Of a DNA stretch of 39,723 bases, positions 34,608-39,723 are shown one piece after another. Numbering within the stretch: the stretch's first letter is position 1; every line of letters begins with the position of its first letter. Both the position numbers and the translations under genes were made by a program. The DNA is from Planctomycetota bacterium (lineage in GTDB: Bacteria > Planctomycetota > UBA1135 > GCA-002686595). The notes under the pieces are model-generated. The model made no database searches. It had not been told where the DNA came from and saw only the letters and a list, made by a program, of their open reading frames with translations. Location of the stretch: positions 1 through 39,723 of the forward strand of contig JAJDEV010000121.1 of assembly GCA_029259605.1 (NCBI GenBank), in the 5' to 3' direction.

Positions 34608-36512
34608 GTGATCCAGCTCTTGTTCGCCGCCCTGTGCTCGTCCCTCGCTCCGTCCCAAGACGCGTGGCCCCAGTGGGGCGGAGCGGCCGCGTCAGGCGTC
34701 GCCGCGAACGAGCGGCTGATCGACCAGGGCAAGGTGTGTTGGACGCGGGAAGTCGGCCTCGGCCACTCGGGCACCGTCATCGCCGGAGGACGAGCCTACA
34801 CGCTCGGGTTCGATCCGGAGTCGAGCGTGGACCGCGTCCACTGCATCGACGTCGACACCGGCGCGACCGTTTGGACGCGAGAGTACGAGGGTCGGCTGCG
34901 CGACCAGAACCACACCGGCGGAACGCTGACGACGCCCGCCATCGTCGGGGCGCGCCTGTACGTCGCGTCGCGCGAAGGAACGCTGCGTTGCTTCGACGCC
35001 GCGAGCGGCGACCTGCATTGGACCGTCGATGTCGCGGAGCTCTGTGGGACCGACCCCGGACTCTACGGCTTCGCGGGTTCACCGCGCGTCGTCGACGGCT
35101 TGGTCGTCGTCCATGCGGGCTCCGTCGTCGCGCTCGACGCGGACAGCGGCGAGCTGCGCTGGAAGACCGAGAACATCGAGGCCCAGTACTCGACCTCGAC
35201 GCCGTTCGAGCTCGACGGGAAGCCGCGCTTGGCCGCCTTCACCGAGGCCGCGCTCGAGGTCTTGGAGCTCGAATCCGGCGCGCGCGTCAGCGCTTACCCG
35301 TGGCGACCGCAACCGCGGGGCGTGAACGCGACCACACCCGTCGTGGTCGGCGAACGCGTCTTCGTCTCCTCGGGCTACGACCGCGGTTGCGCGCTCGTCG
35401 CGTTCGACGGGGAAGAGGCGCGCGCGGTGTGGGCGTCGAAGGCCATGCGCAACAAGATGGCGGGCTGCGTTCTGGTCGGCGAGCTGATCTTCGGGTTCGA
35501 CGAGTCGATCCTGAAGTGCCTCGACCTCGAAGGCAACGAGCGGTGGCGCACGCGCGGACTCGGCAACGGCGCGATCAGCGCGGCGGGTGACCGACTCGTG
35601 ATCACGACGTCGACGGGTGAGCTCATCCTCGCGGACGCGAGCGCCGAGGGCTTCGTCGAGCGCTCGCGCACCAAACTGTTCGACCAAGGCACGTTCTGGT
35701 GTCCGCCGTCGATCTCCGGCGGCCGCGTCTACGTGCGCAACGGCCTCGGGACGCTCGCCTGCATCGACTACCGACCGACCGAACGGTCGGGCGCGGCCCC
35801 GGACGCCCCGCTCGCTCGCATGGACGAGGACAAGCTGCCGACCGCGGAGAGCTTGTTCGCAGCACACCTGCAAGGCATCGGCGGCGAAGGAGCAGTGCGA
35901 GCGATGCGCTCGCTCCGCGCCTCGGGCACGTTCGAAATGCGCTCGGTCGGTTTCACGCCCGTGCACTTCATCGTGCATCGCGCACCGCCGAACCTGTACC
36001 ACGCGGAGATCGGCTTGCCGAAGCCGATTCCGGGTGCGTTTCATCGCGTATTCGACGGCGACGCCGCCTTCGAGGTGAACCACTATCGCGGCGACAAGCT
36101 CTTCTCGGCGAACGAGCGCCGCGAGTACGCCGACTCGTGCGACCTCGCGGACGCCGCGAACTACGCCGAGAACTACGCGTCGATGAAGACCCACGGACGC
36201 GTCGAGTTCGCCGACCGACCGTGTTGGCGTGTGGACACCGTGACGTCGAACGGATCGGAACGTCACGTCTACTTCTCCGTCGAGACGGGGCTGATCGTCG
36301 GGCGAGAAGGCGAAACGGAGTCGATCGTGATCCTCGACGAGTACGCGCGCTTCGGAGCGCTGCTCTTCCCGACCATCGAGCGGCGCTTCGTGCAGGAGTC
36401 TGGAATCGAAGAGCTCTGGCGCGTCGAGACCGTCGAGTTCGTGGACGTCGACAGGAGCGTGTTCGAGCGCCCCGAGGCGATTCAGAAACTGATCGAGGAA
36501 GCGGAGGAGTGA
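34608..36512 (+). CDS. Exported PQQ-like beta-propeller protein with LolA-like C-terminal domain
   Basis: This 634-residue protein starts at GTG 34608, with GAGG about 7 bases upstream. A short signal peptide (residues 1-17) leads to the WPQWGG motif common in planctomycete PQQ-like propellers. Residues 20-400 are propeller blades with repeated GxxxALDADSGELRW-type motifs. No quinoprotein dehydrogenase active site (such as a disulfide ring or metal ligands) is evident, so it may be structural or binding rather than enzymatic. Residues 420-630 resemble an outer-membrane lipoprotein-sorting (LolA/LolB-like) fold: GGEGAVRAMRSLRASGTFE, then PNLYHAEIGLP and a beta-rich end. CTAGTAGCA site 3 lies upstream. 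It appears monocistronic. Confidence 0.87.
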   Translation: MIQLLFAALCSSLAPSQDAWPQWGGAAASGVAANERLIDQGKVCWTREVGLGHSGTVIAGGRAYTLGFDPESSVDRVHCIDVDTGATVWTREYEGRLRDQNHTGGTLTTPAIVGARLYVASREGTLRCFDAASGDLHWTVDVAELCGTDPGLYGFAGSPRVVDGLVVVHAGSVVALDADSGELRWKTENIEAQYSTSTPFELDGKPRLAAFTEAALEVLELESGARVSAYPWRPQPRGVNATTPVVVGERVFVSSGYDRGCALVAFDGEEARAVWASKAMRNKMAGCVLVGELIFGFDESILKCLDLEGNERWRTRGLGNGAISAAGDRLVITTSTGELILADASAEGFVERSRTKLFDQGTFWCPPSISGGRVYVRNGLGTLACIDYRPTERSGAAPDAPLARMDEDKLPTAESLFAAHLQGIGGEGAVRAMRSLRASGTFEMRSVGFTPVHFIVHRAPPNLYHAEIGLPKPIPGAFHRVFDGDAAFEVNHYRGDKLFSANERREYADSCDLADAANYAENYASMKTHGRVEFADRPCWRVDTVTSNGSERHVYFSVETGLIVGREGETESIVILDEYARFGALLFPTIERRFVQESGIEELWRVETVEFVDVDRSVFERPEAIQKLIEEAEE

Positions 36513-36779
36513 GCGTTGCCGCGGATGCGGTGAGAGCGTCGGCCTCCTGACGCCGTGGCCGAGCGCAAGACCCTCGTCGAACGCCCGTCGTAGCAGCGTC
36601 GGCAGGCGCTATCGAACGCCGACGGTCCCAGGAAGCTCCCGCCCACGGCACGGACGGAGGATCCCTACAACGGGCTTGCCGGGAACCTCGGCGACCAATT
36701 GGCTCCAATCCAACGGCGTCTCTTGACCCGGTGCATGCGCGTCTGGTCCAACGGCAGTGCGTCGCCGCGAGCATCCACG

Positions 36780-38219
36780 ATGTCCACCCCGATAGAACGA
36801 AGCCACGGAGCGGTCGCGCCGCGTTCGGGACCGCCGGGTCGGCGTCCGACGGCGGCCGTCCGATTCCTGGCGCTCGCCCTCCTCGGCACGGGCTGCGCGC
36901 ACCTCGACGTCGAACCGGAACCGATCCGGTACGCCGACGCGCCGCTCACGGTCGACGACGCCGTCGCGCTCGCGTTGCACAACCACCCCGACGTGCGCAT
37001 CGCGCGACAGCTCCTCCTCCAGTCGGCCGCCGCCGTCGAGGACGCCGAGTCGATGTTCTGGCCCGACGTCTCGGTCGGCGCGAGCTTCTCGCGCACCGAC
37101 GCGCCGTCGCGAGTGTTCGCGCAGTTGCTCGATCAAGGAGAGTTCACGCCCGGTATCGATTTCAACGACCCGGGAACGCGCTCGGACTTCCGGCCGGAGA
37201 TCCGCGGTGGCGTGACGCTGTACGACGGCGGACGACGTCGCGCGCGGTTGTCGCGCTCCGAGGCGCGCCTCGGCGCGCGCGTCGCGTTCGAAGAGGAAGT
37301 GCGCGCGATGGTCGCCTTCGAGGCCGCGAGCGCGTGGTACCGACTCCACGCGGCGCGCGCTTCCGCGGCCCTCGCCGCGCGCGAGGTGCCGCTGCTCGAG
37401 CAGCGCGTGTCGGCGGCGGAGGCCGAGCGCGATTCCGGCGCGGCGCTGCCGCTCTCCGTTCAGGCGCAACAGGTCCAGCTCGCGGGCGCGCGACAAGCTG
37501 CCCTCTCCGCCGACACGGCCGCGAAGCACGCGCGCGCGACGCTCGTCCTGCTGCTCGGACTCGGGGTCGAAGTGGACATCGAGCTGCGGGAGCCCGACGC
37601 CTTCCAAAGCGAGGCGCTCGAACCGCTCGGGATGCTGCTCGAGCGCGCGCGCTTCCTCCGCCCCGAACTGCTTCGCTCGCAGCGCGAGATCGAGGCCGCA
37701 CTCGCGACGTTGCGCGAGTCCGAGGCGGGCTACTTGCCCCAGCTCCGCGTCGACGCCGCGTTCGGATCGAACGACGAGAGCGCACGCCTCGCACACTCGA
37801 ACTGGCTGTTCGGGATCGGCCTGGTCGAGAGCCTCACCGAGGTCCTGCGGACGCCGTACCGCATCCGTCGTGCGACGGCCGCGCTCCTCGCGGCGCACGA
37901 AGCTGGTCGGCGTTCCCTGCTGGCGGTCGAGGGCGAAGTCCAGGCGGCTTGGCTCGACGCTCAGGAAGCACAGCGCACACTGGAGCTCGTGCGCACCGAG
38001 CGCGGTCACGCCGATGCGCACTTGCGCCGAGTCGAAGCCGAGTACGACGTTGGCGCAGCGCTCACCGTCACGCGCTCGAGCGCGCGACTCGCCGCCGACC
38101 GCGCCGCTACGCGCGAGCGCATCGCCGAGCTGCGCTGCACCCAGACGCGGCTCGCGCTCGAACACGCCGTCGGAACGTTTCCGGCGCGAAGGGAAGGAAC
38201 CGAGGACGAAACACCGTGA
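36780..38219 (+). CDS. TolC-family outer-membrane efflux protein
   Basis: This 479-residue protein starts at ATG 36780. A TTG at 36699 and an ATG at 36735 lie upstream in frame, but neither improves the signal sequence. The N-terminus has a hydrophobic stretch ending in LLGTGCAHL, which may be an imperfect lipobox. Two OEP repeats of long amphipathic helices follow, starting with LTVDDAVALALHNHPDVRIARQ (in two parts) and, in the second half, ERARFLRPELLRSQREIEAAL. It forms the outer-membrane channel of a tripartite pump. It is the first gene of an operon with the adaptor (GTGA overlap) and the RND pump. No strong ribosome site is visible before the chosen start. Confidence 0.9.
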   Translation: MSTPIERSHGAVAPRSGPPGRRPTAAVRFLALALLGTGCAHLDVEPEPIRYADAPLTVDDAVALALHNHPDVRIARQLLLQSAAAVEDAESMFWPDVSVGASFSRTDAPSRVFAQLLDQGEFTPGIDFNDPGTRSDFRPEIRGGVTLYDGGRRRARLSRSEARLGARVAFEEEVRAMVAFEAASAWYRLHAARASAALAAREVPLLEQRVSAAEAERDSGAALPLSVQAQQVQLAGARQAALSADTAAKHARATLVLLLGLGVEVDIELREPDAFQSEALEPLGMLLERARFLRPELLRSQREIEAALATLRESEAGYLPQLRVDAAFGSNDESARLAHSNWLFGIGLVESLTEVLRTPYRIRRATAALLAAHEAGRRSLLAVEGEVQAAWLDAQEAQRTLELVRTERGHADAHLRRVEAEYDVGAALTVTRSSARLAADRAATRERIAELRCTQTRLALEHAVGTFPARREGTEDETP

Positions 38220-39337
38220 ACGCACGAACAGGCAAGCTGATCGCCCTGGGACTGGGAGTCGCGCTGGTCGCGGGCTTTCTCTGGAGCCAACGTCCCCATC
38301 CACCACTCGCCGCCGAGTCCACGGGAAAGGCGCCCGAGCCGGTCAGCGTCATCGACGCGCATCCGCAGGAGATTCCGCTCCTCGCCGAAGTGATCGGCAC
38401 GCTGCGCTCGCGCAACCACGCCGTGATCGCGTCGCGGCTCATGGCGCAAGTGGCGAGCGTCTCCGTGACGGCCGGCGCTCGCGTCGCGGCGGGTGACCTC
38501 TTGCTCACCCTCGACGCCGAGGAGCTCGAGGCCCGCGTGGCCGCGTCCGAAGCGAGCGTGGCCGTCGCCGAGCAAACGCTCGAGGAAGCGCGCCGCGAAG
38601 AGCAACGCACGCGTTCGCTGTTCGAGCGCGAGGCGCGTACGCAACAGGAGCTCGACGCGGCCGCGACGCGGCTGGCGTCGGCCGGCGCCGCGCACGCCGC
38701 GGCGACCGCCGAGCTCGCGGCTGCGCGCTCGACGCTCTCGGATGCGCGCCTCACGGCGCCGTTCGCGGGAGTCGTGCTGTCGCGTTCGGTCGAACCGGGA
38801 GACATGGCGTTGCCGGGCCACGGACTGCTCGAGCTCTACGACCCGAGCACCCTGCGCCTCGAGGCATCCCTGCCCGCGCGCCTCGTAGCGCGCCTCTCCG
38901 TCGGCGACGCGCTCGACATCGTCGTCGACTCGGTTCGCGGACCGGACGGTTCCGCGCTCGCGATCGAAGGACGGGTCGACGAACTCGTTCCGTCCGTGGA
39001 CGCGGCGACCCGCACGGCACTCGTCAAGATCGCGCTGCCGGACATCGCGGGCGCGCTGCCGGGCATGTTCGCGCGCGCACTTGTGCCCGCCGGTGAGCGC
39101 CTCGCGCTCGTCGTTCCGCGAGGCGCCGTCGTCGAGCGCGGACAGATCCAGCAAGTGTTCACCGCGTCCGACGACGGGCGCAACGCGCGCATGCACCTCG
39201 TTCGCACCGGCCGACGCGTGGGCGAGGGCATCGAGCTGCTCACGGGACTCAGCGGCACGCAACGCGTCGTCGTCGAGGGCGCGCAGGCGTTGCACGACGG
39301 AACCCCCATCCGTATCCGGCGCGCCGGCGAGCGCTGA
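38216..39337 (+). CDS. RND efflux periplasmic adaptor (membrane fusion protein)
   Basis: This 373-residue protein starts at GTG 38216, overlapping the TolC gene stop (GTGA). One N-terminal transmembrane or signal segment (about residues 8-23) is followed by a split biotinyl-lipoyl domain (VIASRLMAQVASVSVTAG, then GDLLLTLDAEELEARV), a coiled-coil hairpin (about 95-165) and LTAPFAGVVLSRSVEPGD. A beta-barrel and membrane-proximal domain complete the chain. It links the RND pump to the TolC channel in the periplasm. The short hairpin and the order of genes fit an HAE1 or heavy-metal pump; the substrate is not visible. Confidence 0.92.
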   Translation: MNARTGKLIALGLGVALVAGFLWSQRPHPPLAAESTGKAPEPVSVIDAHPQEIPLLAEVIGTLRSRNHAVIASRLMAQVASVSVTAGARVAAGDLLLTLDAEELEARVAASEASVAVAEQTLEEARREEQRTRSLFEREARTQQELDAAATRLASAGAAHAAATAELAAARSTLSDARLTAPFAGVVLSRSVEPGDMALPGHGLLELYDPSTLRLEASLPARLVARLSVGDALDIVVDSVRGPDGSALAIEGRVDELVPSVDAATRTALVKIALPDIAGALPGMFARALVPAGERLALVVPRGAVVERGQIQQVFTASDDGRNARMHLVRTGRRVGEGIELLTGLSGTQRVVVEGAQALHDGTPIRIRRAGER

Positions 39338-39343
39338 GACGAC

Positions 39344-39723
39344 ATGCACGAGACGGGCGAGAACGGCACGAACGGACACGGCGACGCGGACTTCACGTCG
39401 CGCGTCGTCCGCGCGTTCATCGATTCGCCGATCACGCCGCTCCTGCTGCTCTTCGCGGTCCTCGTCGGCGCCTTGGCCGTGCTCGCGCTTCCGCGCGAGG
39501 AGGAGCCGCAGATCAAGGTGCCGATGATCGACGTCTTCGTCGCGCTGCCCGGCGCTTCGCCGACCGAGGTCGAGCACCGCGTCAGTCGTCCGCTCGAGCG
39601 CTTCTTCTGGGAGATCCCCGGCGTCGAGTACGTCTACTCGACGTCGAGCGTCGGGCACCGCCTCGGCGTCGTGCGTTTCGAGGTCGGGCACGACGAGGAG
39701 GAGGCGTACGTCGAGCTGCAGCG
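39344..39723 (+). CDS. RND efflux inner-membrane pump (5' part, cut by window end)
   Basis: The ATG at 39344 lies 6 bp after the adaptor stop. The 126 readable codons start with a polar cytoplasmic segment. TM1 follows ([20 protein letters not shown]), and then the start of the first periplasmic loop: [20 protein letters not shown], then [14 protein letters not shown]. This is the conserved beginning of AcrB/CusA-type pumps. The frame remains open to the last base, so the gene continues beyond the window (about 1000 further codons expected). Together with the two preceding genes it forms a standard tripartite efflux operon. Confidence 0.92.
   Translation, partial: MHETGENGTNGHGDADFTSRVVRAFIDSPITPLLLLFAVLVGALAVLALPREEEPQIKVPMIDVFVALPGASPTEVEHRVSRPLERFFWEIPGVEYVYSTSSVGHRLGVVRFEVGHDEEEAYVELQ

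Overview
The window is about 39.7 kb of very GC-rich bacterial DNA. The gene content suggests a Planctomycetota-like organism: a large secreted FG-GAP protein, a secreted di-haem protein, a DUF1570-type metallopeptidase, a TlpA-DUF3738 fusion, PQQ-propeller and DUF3500 proteins, many GTG starts and many ATGA/GTGA overlaps. This assignment rests on gene content only, because no rRNA or other phylogenetic marker is present. I call 25 protein genes, one of them cut by the right edge, and found no tRNA, rRNA or CRISPR array.

Layout. 1-402 holds parts of two copies of a dispersed palindromic repeat. 403-6325 carries two large exported proteins (FG-GAP repeats; beta-propeller plus di-haem cytochrome c). 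A minus-strand exported protein (6488-7945) faces them across a strong terminator hairpin. 8257-19886 is a cell-surface polysaccharide locus. 19905-22791 is a divergent pair of exported peptidases. 22866-26956 is a translationally coupled pair: a kinase/thioredoxin/TPR/toroid fusion and an EreA/ChaN-like protein. 27161-30751 holds a minus-strand TlpA-DUF3738 protein, an Eis-like acetyltransferase and a TrmB-like regulator. 30907-36512 encodes a DUF3500/DJ-1/dioxygenase-like fusion, a Tat-exported FMN oxidase and a PQQ-propeller protein. 36780-39723 starts an RND efflux operon (TolC, adaptor, pump).

The most interesting system lies inside 8257-19886. An ABC polysaccharide exporter (Wzm/Wzt-like, with a C-terminal cargo-recognition domain) is followed by a GT4 glycosyltransferase, a COG5610-type protein and a membrane SGNH protein. 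Next come an FkbH-like enzyme, an acyl carrier protein, a DltB-like MBOAT, a 36-residue membrane microprotein ending in FVYRAF, and a DltD-like SGNH protein. The last four match the parts of the Gram-positive Dlt pathway (DltC, DltB, DltX, DltD), including the FxYxxF acyl-shuttle tail of DltX. An FkbH-type enzyme stands where the D-alanine ligase DltA would be. I infer a Dlt-like route that decorates an exported glycan with an FkbH-derived acyl group, possibly glyceryl.

Two non-coding signals also stand out. One is a family of roughly 185-205 bp imperfect palindromes (1-147, 17231-17415 and 26962-27165, plus a fragment from 142) with conserved termini and a conserved apical hairpin. Their terminal GCTAGC/CCTAAC supplies the stop codons of neighbouring genes. 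The other is the 9-mer CTAGTAGCA, found upstream of three transcription units that surround the TrmB-like regulator.
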